Below are positions 36,229 through 49,961 of a DNA stretch of 64,000 bases, in pieces. The stretch comes from Juglans regia (lineage: Eukaryota > Streptophyta > Magnoliopsida > Fagales > Juglandaceae), in contig NC_049905.1 in the NCBI RefSeq assembly GCF_001411555.2, positions 4,464,001 through 4,528,000 on the forward strand. Reading direction: 5' to 3'. The position numbers and the translations under genes were made by a program. Each line of letters starts with the position of its first letter. Position 1 is the first letter of the stretch. A model generated the notes under the pieces. The model saw only the letters and a list, made by a program, of their open reading frames with translations. It was not told the DNA's origin and ran no database searches.

Positions 36229-37675
36229 ATCAAATCAATTTAACTTTGTCAAAATGTATTAATGTTTCAAGGATCACAGGTAAATATTGCCTCTTGTTTT
36301 TTTTTTTTTTTTTTTATGTGTTTTCTTCCTCTCAATTTGGAGACTTTCCGTTGTGGAACAATCAGCAGCAAATGTGCTACATGATGTATTACAGAGAGAG
36401 GCTCCAGCATTTTGCCTCTGTTTCTGACCAAAAGAGGAGAGATATTCAGAGAAAATATGTGTCCTGGTAATGGTGTTAAGAGCCCTTTTAATCTTATGAC
36501 CTCATGCGTTATATATATGCTGTGATTGATTGTTTGGGAGACAAGCAGACAGGAGTTGCATCCAACAGTTGTAATATAGGCATGATATTAAGTAACCTTT
36601 ATTAAGGTACTACTTGCATTCAGCATGGGGTGAGCATCCTAGGCAGAACCAACCAAGGATGTCATATCTGCATGTTACTTTTCTTTGTTCTCAAATCCGA
36701 TACTTCTGATTTGGTCGGATTTTAAACTCCGGTAAAGTCTGCAGAAGCTTGATTATAGTTCACAAGGATAGAGTAGACGTGATCATAACAGCACCCTATT
36801 TTCTGAAAGAATATTGCTATAGCTACAAAGAGATTATAAAAAAACAATCACATAAATTGACGTAATTTCATGTGATTCGTTAGATCTACTTTACAATAAA
36901 AGTAATTTTATAATCTGACAAACTACATGAAGCCACACCAATTTATGAGATTACTGTTATGTAATCCATTTGTGATTAAAATATTTCTCTTTCTGAAAAC
37001 CAGACACGAGAGATATATATGGTGAGAAGCGTAAAATCGATATAAAATGATCAGTTTTATTAAAATTATTGTTATCTACGTAAATCTTTAAATAACATTA
37101 AATATAATAAAAATTGACAAATTCTTCCTCCAAATTAAATCAGAAGAAACTTTCACCAATTTATTTAAAAAAGGAGAAGTACTAGATCCATAAATGAATA
37201 TAATAAAAATAAACTCCCAAGCTTACTAGGTTTGATGTGGCTTAACGTATTACATTAAGTTATATCAATTTTTTAATCTAATTTATAAAATTCATTTATG
37301 GATGATGTATTTCTCTTTTAAAAAATTTAATTGAGCATATATAAGCACATATTTTTGTAACCAAGAGACTGTCAACTTTTTAAGTTCTTAATAAAAGCAG
37401 TGTGATTGTCACATATTTAATCAACACTTATCATATTTGAAAAATGCTTTACTTAAAAAATAAATTTATAGATTGATATAATTTGATATGGTATATTAGA
37501 TTATAAATATATTTTTATTATTAAATAAAAAATTAGTCTTATTAATTTCTATTTATTATCTTATATTTTATGAAAAATATCTTAAAATTTAATAAAAAAT
37601 TTATAAATATAAAGTGTGAGAGTGAAAGTGAGAGTAAGTAATTATTAATATATAACATCCTATATTTTTTACAAT
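36229..37675. other. 3' UTR and AT-rich intergenic DNA, no gene seen
   Basis: The first part is the 3' UTR of the preceding gene, with a T run at 36298-36315. A short MITE-like stretch with GATTATAAA and TTTATAATCTGA arms lies at about 36825-36920. From 37000 onward only A/T-rich low-complexity DNA is seen. Confidence 0.55.
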
Positions 37676-37684
37676 TTTTATTAA

Positions 37685-38514
37685 GGAAAATGCTACATGC
37701 CCCGCTGGGGCATGTAGCATTTTTTTATATATTTTTTTTAAATTTATTTTTATATAGATATTTTTAATAATTTTAAATATTTTAAAAAATAAAATAAAAA
37801 TTATAATATTATTTAAAAATATTTTCTTAATTATAAAGTAGAATAAAAATTAATATTTAATAATTTGTATTTTACTTTCTGATTAAGGAAGTGTTTTTTA
37901 ATGATTTGTTTTTTACTTTCTGATTAAGAAAGTGTTTTTTAATGATTTTTTTTTTACTTTCTGATTAAGGAAGTGTTTTTTAATGATTTTTTTTTTTACT
38001 TTCTGACTAAGGAAATGTTTTTTAATGATTTTTTTTTTTTACTTTCTGATTAAGGAAGTGTTTTTTAATGATATTTTAAATTTATTTTATTTTTTAAAAA
38101 TATTTATAAGTGTAAAAAAAATCTATATAAAAAATAAATTAAAAAATTACACATAAAAAAGTACATGTTAAGCTCAACGGGAGCCCCCAACGGAGGCTGT
38201 AATATGACTATTTTAAATATTTTTAAAAAAAATCATAATATTATTAAAAAATATTTTCTTAATCATGAAGTAAAATAAAAAATTATAAAAAAATATTTTT
38301 TTATAATTTTTTATTTTACTTCGTGATTAAGAAAATATTTTTTAATATATATTTTTTACTTTTAAATTAAAAAAAATATTTTCTTAATAATATTTTAATT
38401 TAATTTAATTTTTTTAAAATATTAAAAAATCTATATAAAAATTATTTAAATAAAATATATATTAAATAAAACTACAGCCCAGCGGAAGCCCCCAGCGGGG
38501 CTGTAGCACTACCC
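37685..38514. mobile_element. Mutator-type MITE, 830 bp, perfect 9-bp duplication
   Basis: TTTTATTAA stands directly outside both ends (37676-37684 and 38515-38523), a perfect 9-bp duplication typical of MULEs. The left end reads GGAAAATGCTACATGCCCCG and the right end, reverse complemented, GGGTAGTGCTACAGCCCCG. Each end also folds on itself around GCCCCGCTGGGGC-like palindromes. The interior is AT-rich, contains a tandem array (37874-38080) and a third GC-rich motif at about 38175-38200. It has no coding capacity. Confidence 0.88.
37874..38080. repeat. Five-copy tandem repeat of 41-43 bp inside the MULE MITE
   Basis: The unit ACTTTCTGATTAAGGAAGTG followed by a T run and AATGAT starts at 37874, 37915, 37956, 37998 and 38041. 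Spacings of 41, 41, 42 and 43 differ by T-run length only; single substitutions distinguish copies. Confidence 0.92.
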
Positions 38515-38771
38515 TTTTATTAATAATTATTCTAATATAATAGATATTATGCAAAGTCACTCCACCGACGTGGTGTTTTTTTTTATCCTTAATTTTTGTG
38601 AACAAATATTATTTACAGTAATGGTGTGCCGCCGACTGGCCGAGTCAGAATCAGAGTCCGAGGTGTGGGTGACAGCCCATGCACACTCAGAAAACACGCT
38701 CACACAAATTAATTAGCAATCATTTTCCATCAATAAAACAAAAGAGAAAAGGAAGAAAAACTCGGCAAAAA

Positions 38772-41094
38772 ATGGCCACCTTTCGGACCGCACGCACTTC
38801 GGAGAGGATCACCGGTGCCGGAGGATCGGTCCGGAGCCTCGGATTCACCTTCAGACTCTTGGCCTCCGCCATCTCCGTCTTCCTCTGCCTCTTCCTCACT
38901 CTCTCTTTCCTCTTCACTTCTGGCGCCCATCCTTCCCACCTCCACCACTTAGTCAGTACTCTCTCCCTACCTTCCTCTTAGATCTCATTTCCTTAAGACG
39001 AACAGCTCTCTAGCTTAAGGTCTTACGGCAGATTTAAGGATTATTGTAATTTTTTCCGTCTTTATATGTATCATCTTTTTGTTTTCTGTTTTTTTTTTTT
39101 TTTTAGCTTTAGTTGGGTTTTCACTTCTGGATCTTGTCATTCCTGATCTGGAAGAAGATATGCAACTAACAATGTTCTTGGATTTTTTTTTTCTTTTCTA
39201 TTTTCTCGCGAAACAAACTTGCTTACCACTGTTAATGCTGGAAATTCTTATAGGTGAAACTTACTTACTTACTTACTTACTTAATTGATTTCTATTGAAT
39301 TAGGGCTTCAATTCTGGTTCATATGGATTGGGAATTACGAGAAGATCCGTACTCGCTCTCAAATCGGACCCTCTCAAGCCCCGGCTGGATCAGATCCGGA
39401 AGCAAGCAGACGACCACCGGTCATTGGCTCTGGCTTACGCCTCCTACGCTCGAAAGCTCAAGCTCGAGAACTCCAAGCTCGTTAGGATTTTCGCAGATCT
39501 CTCCCGGAACTACACCGATCTCCTCAACAAGCCCACATATCGTGCTCTCTCCGAATCTGACTCCCTTTACCTTGACGAATCGGTTTTACGGCAATTCGAG
39601 AAGGAAGTGAAGGAGCGAATTAAAGTGACGAGGCAAGTGATTGCGGAAGCCAAAGAGTCATTCGATAACCAATTGAAGATCCAGAAGTTGAAGGATACGA
39701 TTTTTGCGGTTAATGAGCAATTAACGAAGGCGAAGAAGCAAGGAGCTTTCTCGAGCTTGATAGCCGCAAAATCAATCCCAAAAAGTCTGCACTGCCTCGC
39801 AATGCGGTTGATGGAAGAGCGAATCGCTAATCCCGATAAGTATTCTGATGAGGGGAAGCCAACTCCACCGGAGTTTGAGGATCCGAAGCTTTACCATTAC
39901 GCAATTTTCTCGGATAATGTGATTGCCGCTTCAGTGGTGGTCAATTCGGCAGTAAAGAACTCGAAGGAGCCGTGGAAACATGTATTCCATGTTGTGACTG
40001 ATAAGATGAATCTTGGGGCAATGCAAGTTATGTTCAAATTGAAGGACTATAACGGAGCGCACATTGAAGTGAAGGCAGTTGAAGATTACAAGTTCTTGAA
40101 CTCTTCGTATGTGCCAGTGCTTCGGCAATTGGAGTCTGCAAATTTGCAGAGGTTTTACTTCGAGAATAAGCTTGAGAATGCAACAAAGGACACCACGAAT
40201 ATGAAGTTTAGGAACCCAAAGTATTTGTCCATATTGAATCACCTGAGGTTTTATTTGCCGGAAATGTACCCAAAATTGCACAGGATCTTGTTTTTGGATG
40301 ATGATATAGTGGTGCAGAGGGACTTGACAGGGTTGTGGAAGATAGATATGGATGGGAAGGTGAATGGGGCAGTTGAGACGTGTTTTGGGTCATTCCATCG
40401 CTATGCACAGTACATGAATTTTTCACACCCTTTGATTAAGGCAAGGTTTAGCCCCAACGCCTGTGCGTGGGCTTATGGAATGAACTTCTTTGATTTGGAT
40501 GCTTGGAGGAGGGAGAAGTGCACTGAAGAGTATCACTACTGGCAGAACCTGGTAATCCCTTGATTCTATTCTGTTATTCTGTTATTTGAACCAATTGATC
40601 TTGTCTAGTTGTTTTCTGAACACACTGTCTGTAGTTGAAGAATTAATAATGTCGGGAAATCAACGCTGCTAAAGACTGCAATTTTGAAACAAAAAAGAAA
40701 GTTGAATGAACATCATGGTTGCATTGACATAAAGATGTTCTCTTTTTGCATTTTTGTTGGGTATCTGTGCTATACTGTTTCTTTTGCTATTAGTATTAAA
40801 TGATAAATCTTGTTGCAGAATGAGAACCGTACATTGTGGAAATTGGGGACATTGCCTCCAGGACTAATCACATATTACTCGACAACAAAGCCTCTGGACA
40901 AGTCGTGGCATGTACTGGGACTTGGTTACAATCCAAGCATTAGCAGGGATGAGATCCGCAATGCTGCAGTGGTGCACTTCAACGGGAATATGAAGCCGTG
41001 GCTCGACATCGCCATGAATCAGTTTCGGCCACTCTGGACGAAGTATGTTGACTATGATTTGGAGTTTGTCCAGGCTTGCAATTTCGGTCTCTAA
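38772..41094 (+). CDS. GAUT8: Galacturonosyltransferase GAUT8/QUASIMODO1 type
   Basis: Exons are 38772-38951, 39304-40551 and 40819-41094, giving 567 residues against about 559 in Arabidopsis QUA1. It is a type II Golgi protein: short cytosolic start, membrane segment at about 26-48, luminal stem, and a GT8 catalytic domain with the metal-binding DDD motif (LFLDDDIVVQ), FGSFHRYAQYMNFSHPL, and the C-terminal GYNPSI and HFNGNMKPWLDIA blocks. The stem sequence ADDHRSLALAYASYARKLK matches GAUT8 rather than GAUT9. By family knowledge it transfers galacturonic acid from UDP-GalA in homogalacturonan pectin synthesis and is needed for cell adhesion. All expected motifs are intact. The donor GTCAGT after codon 60 is slightly weak but phase and homology agree. 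Confidence 0.96.
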
Positions 41095-41401
41095 AATAAG
41101 TAGTAGTAGTTGAAGCCTCTGATCTCTTTTTATCTCAAAAGGAATTTTGGCATGCTCACTCATCATGCAGCAAGTATGCAACTCTTTACTCTTCTTGTTA
41201 TTTCGCTTATACGTTCTTATTCAACACCAAAAGAAAATTTTCCTCTATCCTAAGATTACCAAATGTAAAATACTTGTTATATCGGTTTTGGATTATTAAT
41301 TCTCTGATTTGTTCATACAAGGACTTCAATGGTTTCATGAAGCACATCGGCAGATGTTAATCATAAGAGAGCCTTGTTGGATTATCCTAAGTTGCCTTTA
41401 G

Positions 41402-41437
<36 letters not shown>

Positions 41438-42166
41438 GAATATCTCCTTTTATGTTCTTATATATAACCCAAGAATTTTGTGCACCATGCGTTACTGAGA
41501 TATAAACGTGTTTATTGTCTCTTTGAATTGTAGAATACGTTTGGATGAAACATCTTATTTGATTTAAAATCCCAATTAAAAAGTAAACAAATCCGGCAAG
41601 ACATAATGGGAATTTCATGAAGACATTGTTCCGTGCGATGCACGATCATGCCCAACATTTAACTCCTGAAATCTAATGTTGAAAGCGACAATGCATGCAT
41701 GGGTCTGCAACTGGTTTCTTTGAGATGATGATAATCGTAAGATTAAAAAAGGACATTCTTCAGGTGCATTAATTTTTATCACCTTCAAACTCAAGAACTC
41801 GATTAATAGATAGATACTACTAAACGGGTCTTACCACATGATCCATATCAGAATGATCTATCTTCTATATAGCCGAAGCATGCTCTCATTCCCAGCACCA
41901 ACGCTCTAAAAATTCCTAGTCTCATGAAAAAAAAAAACACGTGACCCACAACGAACTAACTCTCCTGAGATGCGAAACAATGCACCGAATAGTATTTTTA
42001 ATCGATTATCCACCCAAGACCAATAAAAAAACACATGGACAAAATCTCGAGCAAATCTCATGTACCTCTCATTCAATGAAAAAAAAATTTAACCCATCAC
42101 TTGAATAAGCAACTTGAAAAAATCTTCAAATTGCTATCCTCCCGACAAACTTTGGCTCCTTATTCC
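41095..42166. other. Convergent 3' regions of GAUT8 and the G3BP-like gene
   Basis: No further gene is seen. A compound microsatellite of about ten CT units followed by about eight TA units is at 41401-41437. Confidence 0.6.
41401..41437. repeat. Compound (CT)n(TA)n microsatellite
   Basis: About ten CT units pass directly into about eight TA units, downstream of GAUT8. Confidence 0.9.
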
Positions 42167-45100
42167 TTAGGCGGTAGCAGGTATCTGTGGTGCTGTATTT
42201 CTGGATGCATTTACGGCCAACCCACCAGCACGATTCACACGCCCACCATTGCCACCCATGTGATCACCCCTCTGATATCCCTCTCCACGACTACTAAAAT
42301 ATCCACCTCGGTTGCCACTCCTGCTGCCAAACTCAGCCCTGCCATTGAAGTCACCACGACCATAATAGCCCTGGCCACTTCCATAGTTCCCATTTCCACG
42401 TCCTCTTGCACCATCATTCCTATATCCAGTCACCCTTCCAGATGGAAATCGTCCCTTACTACTGTTCACTGCAGATTGAAGAACAGCCAATATCAAGGTG
42501 TCAATGGATAAGCCCAAATCTACAGTTCAAACTGAGTACATAAAACCTAATTTGTTTAGCAATAAGCAGTTGTAACCGAGTCTGATAAATGTATCACAAC
42601 TCCCATCCCTCAAATGATTCAAGCATGTCTTCCATGGAACTTTGGGGGAAAGAAAATCCCATTTCCTAATTCAATCAAGAATGGCCCTTCTACTCATTAA
42701 AAATTGGGTCTAACAGAAACACTTTTGAAATCTAAACACTGATTATCTGATCTCTTTCTTTTAAAGATATTGGATTGCATTTACTTTAAAGAAATCAGTA
42801 AGATTCAACCACAAACACAACCTACCTCGATTAGTAGATCTCTTTTCCTCAACAACAGCTTGACGTCCACCAATGATGATGGGTGAAGCCTGAAACATTA
42901 TCTTGAATATAATTGCATGTAATAACAAAATGCAAAGTAACATTGGATGCTAATGGAAGCAACAATGAATTGAAAAGATCCAATACAAGCAATGAAACCA
43001 GACCACTCGTTAGTTAGAAAAGAGGTTGAAACACCTACAACATTAAATAATTCTGAACTAATAGGACCATTTTTTGTAAGGCATAAAAAAAGCATAAGAT
43101 CTCTTTTCGAGTAAATAAATAATTTCAAAATTCTTTTCAAATTTCTATTAATAATAAAGAAATTAACAGGGAAACATTACTGGAAACTAAATTCCATCAA
43201 CAGATGAATTTGGAGAACAACTGCACGCACAAACAAAAAAAGAGAGGGAAGCCTATACTACTGAATCTAATGTACCTATTAACCAGAAAGAAAAAGGCAG
43301 GAGTAAGATCAACCAATCTTCAGTAAAACTAACCAAGCACAACCCAATTATCAAAATGCATCCCTAATAGAAAACTAAATTACGCATATGGTGATAGGGC
43401 TCGTACATGATCCATAAAACTATTTAGCCTCAACAGTTGTGGAGAGAGCAAGCATCAAAATGGAAGGTATGAAATTATGACCATTATAGTCTACACATTT
43501 TTTTATATGTAAAACAAAAATATGTGTAGACTACATTATAGCCTACACATATTACAGCCTCATGTCACTATAATTCAATAAAGGGTCAAGTAGTTTTGAA
43601 AACGTAAAAGAAGTCACTAGAACCTTTATTTAGCGAAACAAGATTGATATTCAAGAATAAAAAAATGTGAGGTAATAATCCAAATACAAATAAGACATTG
43701 CAAAATCTTAATTTTTATTCAATTTAACAAACTGCAAAACCCAAATCTGAGGCAAGAAAAGCTACATTTAATTGCCCAAGTTGGCTTTGTATTCAAATAT
43801 GTCTGACCAATTGCAATTGAGAACAACTAGATCTACAAAGATATTGTAAAGCTATCTATATTGTAAAGTAGATTTGACGTCTCAATGATTCATGTCAGTT
43901 TACTTTTGTAAGATCTGTTTGTAGACCCAGGACGTCTCATTACAATTAGATTAAAATCATGCGGCCTACATGAGAAAACCATCAGAACTAAAAGTAGCAT
44001 ATCCAGCTTCGACTAATTAAACAAGTTATGGCTGATCCATCTCCTTCACATTATGAATCATAATGGAAGGGAAACAATGAACAAAGAAGAAAAGATCTTA
44101 AAATCCAAATCCAATGAACACAATAATTGCACTTTGCAAAGCATTTGCCCATGAAACAAAAATCCCACGTAAAGACAGCTTATTTCCCAACCATGAAAAA
44201 GTCCGAGAAATCATTATACACAATGAGAAACGGCCTTAGATTCAGTACAGAGTACAACTCATTTGCACCAATTGGATCTAACAAGTGCTAAAATCAACAA
44301 TTTTTTTTTTTTAATAAGTGCTAAAATCAACAAATAAGAGGGGCTATGGCCTATCCATCTGTTTAAGTGCATCAAGCATAACAGAAAAGGGGAAAAAAGA
44401 TCACCAATGAAACCAGATGCATACCTCGATTGCACTTTGCACAGCGGTTGCCACCTCAAACTCCACAAAGCCAAAACAAAATCCCTGTTGTATATATGCA
44501 TGAACAATAAATACTAGCCAAGGACTTATAAAAATAAATAAATACTAGCCAAGGAAACAGTTAACCATCAACAAGAAATTTGAGTTTACATCATGGCATA
44601 CCTTTTGGCTTCTGACTTGTATTCCGCCAATCTTGATAGGTCCAAACTTCTTGAACTCAACTTCAAGCAGGGCAGGAGTAGCATTCACAGGGAGGCCTTT
44701 TATGTAAATAGAATGACCATCAGCTGTCCATACACAAAAATATGTACACAAATTAATTCGTATAATCAACAAACCAAGATGCAGATCACAGCAAGTTAAC
44801 TAGCAGAAAACAGCATAACAATAACAAACTGCTCACCTTCCAATTCCTTATTAGCAATGTTTTCATTAGCATTTGTGTCGGAGTCTGGTGTCTCAGACAC
44901 TGGGGCAGGAGGTCCAGAATTCACTGGTTGCTCTTGGCTCTTGGAGACAGACCTCCGAAGAGAAGGTGTTTGAGTTGAAAATGGAGCAGCATTCTCTTTC
45001 AAAACCTTAACCTGGAATACCAAAATAAATAGCTTTCACCAAACAAGACCTTGATAAACTATAACACAAAAAACTAGCAATAACAGAGAAAAGGAGATCA

Positions 45101-46543
45101 CTCGTGCCCAAATCTTGAAGCTGCTATTTTAGCCATTTAGAGATTAGAAGAACTATTATTCGAAAGTATATGGATAAGAAATAAGTACAACTAATAGGAT
45201 TTTGCCTAATAACCACTTACAATAGAGGCATATGACTTCTTTGGAACTTCTTCGATTTTAGAATTTGATTCGGCATTTGATTCGGCCACTATCTGCCAAC
45301 CATCTGAAATTATATTGACGACCTCAGGAACTGGTTCTTCCTCTTCTTCAATAGAAGCTTGTCCATTCTCAGAAGGATTATACACTTCCACCCCATCAGC
45401 AACCTCTGACACTGCAGTTACTGGCTCTGAAACATGATTCTCCTGCACAGGAGAAGGATCTACAACAAAAATATCCTCAAAATGAGCTAGATGACCAAAA
45501 CTTAATACTTTAAATTATAAACTGTGTTTGAGATTACCAAGGTCAGAAGTAAGAGGTGCTTCCACATCATTAACCAAACCCTGGTTCCCATCATCCACAT
45601 ATCTAAAAACATCGTTCAGAACAAAGTAGCCTTTGTCTTGAGGGGCCAGGAAGAAAGTTTGAGAAAATTTACGCCTCAAACTATCCTTTCCAGTCAAATA
45701 CCCAGTGACAAGAACAAGGACTCCCCCACTGAAAGAATCTTGTGCATCCACAGTTAAGATTTCTGCACTGAGTTCGCCATAATGAAGCGAGAGTATCTTC
45801 TCATTGATTGCCTACTCAATGAAAATCAGTCAGCGTATATAGAGGGATGAAAGTTTCAAATCCTAATTTTCACCATTTACAGGTGAACCTACCAATAAAT
45901 AAGAAATTCTAATTTACAAATAGAACAAAAAATGTAAGAACTTATAGATGCTCAAACTACTCATTTTCCCACTCTAATTTTTTCAGATTTTATAGATTGC
46001 TCTGTTTAATGACTTTGAAAAATTTTAGAAAATATTTCAGAATTAAAAAATCCTCTTTTTCATCATACTATCAGCCACCAAACAATTGTTCATTCTACCA
46101 TACTTTCAGCAACCAGAGATAAATTTAAATCACATAAAGCAACAACATGAACACTAAACAATCCATGGCATGTAATCAATTAGGCTTTTCAAGGACAGAT
46201 AGATAGAAAATTAAAAAAAAGAAAAAGAAAAAGAAAGAGAAAGATGGGAGCTCACTTGCATAGTTGTTGTAATATTCATGGCCCCATTTTCTTCTTGACG
46301 ACCGAGCTTACTAGTATCCTGGTAAAATCTATGAACAAGCTCGGGGGATTGATGCAAGATAAGGTAGTACTGGTGAACAAAGGCATTTCCAACCTAGATT
46401 TGACCACAAATTCATCCAAAAAAAAATTAAAACCCTAAAAAGCACATAAGATTTTGTAATATTCCCAATAAAAAATCAGTACATACAACATCAGCAGCAG
46501 GAGGGCAGGCTGCAGCTGATACATCCTGCTCTGAAGACGCCAT
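42167..46543 (-). CDS. G3BP-like RNA-binding protein (NTF2 domain plus RRM)
   Basis: Nine coding exons with matching phases: 46543-46487, 46393-46256, 45811-45538, 45459-45221, 45011-44837, 44723-44602, 44484-44425, 42889-42826 and 42468-42167; 476 residues. An NTF2-like domain covers about 18-140 (VGNAFVHQYYLILHQSPELV, FFLAPQDKGYFVLNDVFRYV). Then comes an acidic, disordered middle with KKSYASIV, then one RRM at about 297-372 (RNP2 SIYIKGLP, RNP1 GFCFGFVEF), and a Gly/Arg-rich RGG tail. Plant G3BP homologues assemble in stress granules and bind RNA and ubiquitin-related partners; that role is inferred. A 5' UTR exon ends at 47298 and is joined to 46557. TAGGGTTT at 47484-47491 (AAACCCTA on the gene strand) is a telo-box in the promoter. 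Confidence 0.95.
43485..43537. repeat. Small palindrome in the G3BP intron
   Basis: TAGTCTACACAT and its inverse ATGTGTAGACTA flank a loop of about 24 A/T-rich bases; a third near-copy (GCCTACACAT) follows at about 43551. It is probably a small transposon relic. Confidence 0.55.
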
Positions 46544-47439
46544 CAATGAATTGATATCTGAAAAGAAATAAAAACACTAATTTAAAACATCATTTTCCAT
46601 CAACTCACAACTTCCATGAACTAAAAATGACTTGCTACTTTAATGGAAAACAAAAATCAAATTTTCCAGAGTTTTTCTTATTACTAAGCGAACACGCACC
46701 AATGGGTCTTTAATATCCCTCCACCCTAGTATTACAGGGGGAGGTCTAAAATTAGATTGGAAGCAATAAATTCCCAAACTACTCCCTACAAATATAATTA
46801 TAACTGACAGACCAAGAAAACTACGTAGATTTCCCTATTGCAGATATTCCTGAGGGCATTCGAAAATACATCATAATTTTTCCCAACCATTACATGAGTT
46901 TTACATGGGATACTTGGATCGAAGACTTCTTTTCTGAGAAAACATTATCTATCTAACAAAACAAGGAAAGAATCCCTCAGATCCCTTCGCGACTTCAATT
47001 TAGTTCTAGAGAAAATTTACTCATTAAATTAAAATCTAAACTGATATATACAGCTCGTTTGGGTAGAGCTCGCCCACATGAGTTTCCATTTTCACGGGAG
47101 CGGTTACTCTGGGAATGCCGAAAATGAAAATAAAATAGTGACGATCCAGCAGAGGATTTATAATACGTGAATCTTCGCGTGTTCATGAAATGAATTTAGT
47201 AATATTTCCCAGAAAACAAACATGGGCCTGAGGAAGCACAAACAAAACACCAATTCAACAAAATCATCGACGGGGATTGAGGAAGCGACAACAGTACCTG
47301 ATCAAAGAGGAGGACGGATCGGACGGATAGTGAGAGAAGGTGTATGCTATTTTGCTGCTCAGCGACCTTCTCTCACCTCCCTCTGGTCGTATTGTTTCGC
47401 AAGGGTTTATACTAGGGTGGCTTCCTTCTGGATCTTGGA

Positions 47440-49961
47440 GAGGTGAGAAAGTGCGACTGTGCGGGAGAAATGGGCATAAAAGGTAGGGTTTTGGGGGTAT
47501 TTATATTTATTGTGTACTCTACAATACAATAGGACAAAACCCAAAGGGAGCGTAGGGTGCGGAAAACATGCAAAGCCTTTTCCTCAGCAAAATTAATTTA
47601 ATAAGAATAATGCCTTTTAAATTTATTTATTTATTTTATTAAAATTTGTTTGTAGAGTGAAATGAGACGAAAATTTTGTGAATAATAGTAAGATAATTTG
47701 TTAATAGTAATAAGATCATTTGAATTGAATATTTTTTAGATTTGGAAAATGAGAGTAAAAAAATTGAATAAAAAATATTATAAAGTTAAAATATTATAAT
47801 AATATAGTTTTATAATATTATTTTTGTTTTGATAATTTAAAAAAATTAAATTATTATTTTTTATTTAAAAGTTTAAAAAAATTGTAATGATTAGTTTAAA
47901 AATTTTACATTTAAATTATATTTAAAAATAAAATAGAATGAGATGAAATGAAATCAGATATATGATTTGCAGATCAATGACTTGTGAACCCATTTTTACG
48001 ATTTGATTCATGGAGTAGGTTTAATGGAAAATGATTTGTACATTTACAGGACGTGCAAAAGTGACTTTTATCTTTCTCATGGTGGTTATGCTCGTGTTTT
48101 TTAAAAAGAGAAAATGATATTATTTTCTATAACTTTTATACGACTATGTGTTAAATGAATAATATTTTTGTTAAACAACTTATAAAACTAATATTACTTT
48201 ATATAAATATCTTCAATTTAACATATGATTGTATAAAAAATGTAAAAAATAATTATAAGTATATCATTTTAAAAGGATTGCACCAAACTTACAAGTCTGA
48301 GTAATACTACTTATCATTTCAATTTTTATCATTCTATAATCATCCTATGATGCGTCATTAAATAATGAGAGATTATTTATTATATTTTACTTATAAATCT
48401 ATTATCTAATGTCACATCATGAAATAAGATGATAAAAATTAAGATAATAAATATATTTTTTCTATAAATCCTAGATTTATATTTAGCTTTAAAAGTAATT
48501 TTACCTTGTTCATGGTTAAGTTCATGTTTTTTGAAAGGATTGCACTTGCACATATTTATATTTAGCTCTACTCCTTAAATAACTCATCGAGTCATCAATG
48601 ACTCGTGTAGGCACGTGGACGAAATTAATAGCCTATCTGAAAAATTGAATTACGAGATTAACCTCAAATCGGTCAAGGTGTTGTTCCTTCTTTTACACCC
48701 TCCAATTAAATGTGGACACGTACGAGACTCGTAAGACTTATGATGGGTGCGACGTTTCTTTCTTCCTTTTCCCCTAGCCCTCCCCCTCTCTCTTTTCCCT
48801 TTCTCTGTTCCCTTTTCTCTCTTCTCCCCATATGGAATCAGAACCCATTTCGAACCTGGCTCTCTCTCTCTTCTCTCCCGTCTTCCTTAACCTCTCCATC
48901 CTCTCCTCTGTCGAACCCAAAACGAACCCATCTCTTTCAATAGATTTTGAACCCATTTAGGCAAATTTCGAACAAACCCATCTTTCTCATCTGGATCTGA
49001 AACCACTCGAGAGATTTTAGCAAGTACATGTTTTATCTTCATTGAAATTTTCTGCCAGGATGAAACTCTTCATAAAAGTTTCTTCATTGTAATCCACACT
49101 GAAATTTTCTCATCTTCACTGAGTGAATTTAATGCAAGAGTAGACACCATATGGGAAGTATTTTCTCATCTTCACTTGTCGATGGAGTATTTTAGTGAGA
49201 GAGAAGGTATTTTAGTGAGAGAGACAGAGAGGAGGGAGAATGGCTCGAGTCTACTTGATGAGAGGTGGGGGAAGGAGAGAGAGGGGAGAGGAGCTTGGGT
49301 TGGGCGGGGGGAAAGGAGAAGAAAGTAATGACAAAATTAACGTAAATTCATTGCATGCAATTGTATTGATAATTTTGTTAAAATCTTTACGTGTTTTCTT
49401 ATCATGATCAGTATAATAAAAGGAAAATAATAATTGCAATAGTAAGTGATTATTTAAAAAAAAAAATACGATATTTATATAATTTTTTTTAATAATAAAT
49501 TTTATTTTATTTTTAAATAATTATATAATATTTACACATTTTATGATTATATGTAATATTATTCAAATATAAAATAGGAAAAGACACCCGTCCGGCTCCT
49601 AACTTCTCCCATATACACTCTCCATTAAAGATCATACTCCGTTTATAACAAAAGTTAACCCACAAATTAGAAGGTATAACTTTTTACAGGAATCTGTAAT
49701 ATCCAGTAATGCACGTCAAAAGCAGTTTTAAAAAACAAGGAATATCAACATTCAAAAGATGCGAGTCGAGTCTCTCAATCAATCATTAGAAAGGAAGAGC
49801 TCCTCCAACTCTCGAGTATATACAAAGTTACAAACACTTCAATACAATCTTCCCTGAACGTCTCTCCATTCTCCCCACCTGAATCAATCCAGCATGTAAA
49901 AAGAACAAAAACCGACAACAGGCAATGACACTAGAGATCATGATCAAGTTCAGTGCACGCA
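47440..49961. other. Intergenic DNA with MITE relic and CT/GA-rich block, no gene seen
   Basis: After the G3BP promoter there is a degraded copy of the Tourist-like family at about 47640-47950, an A/T-rich stretch, a CT-rich block at about 48755-48900 and a GA-rich block at about 49195-49320. Open frames across the CT/GA blocks are compositional. The end of the region should be the AFP 3' UTR. Confidence 0.6.

Noticed and set aside
48710..49439. Possible small genes in CT/GA-rich blocks
   Set aside because: Open frames on both strands follow from pyrimidine/purine bias; no splice or domain evidence was found.
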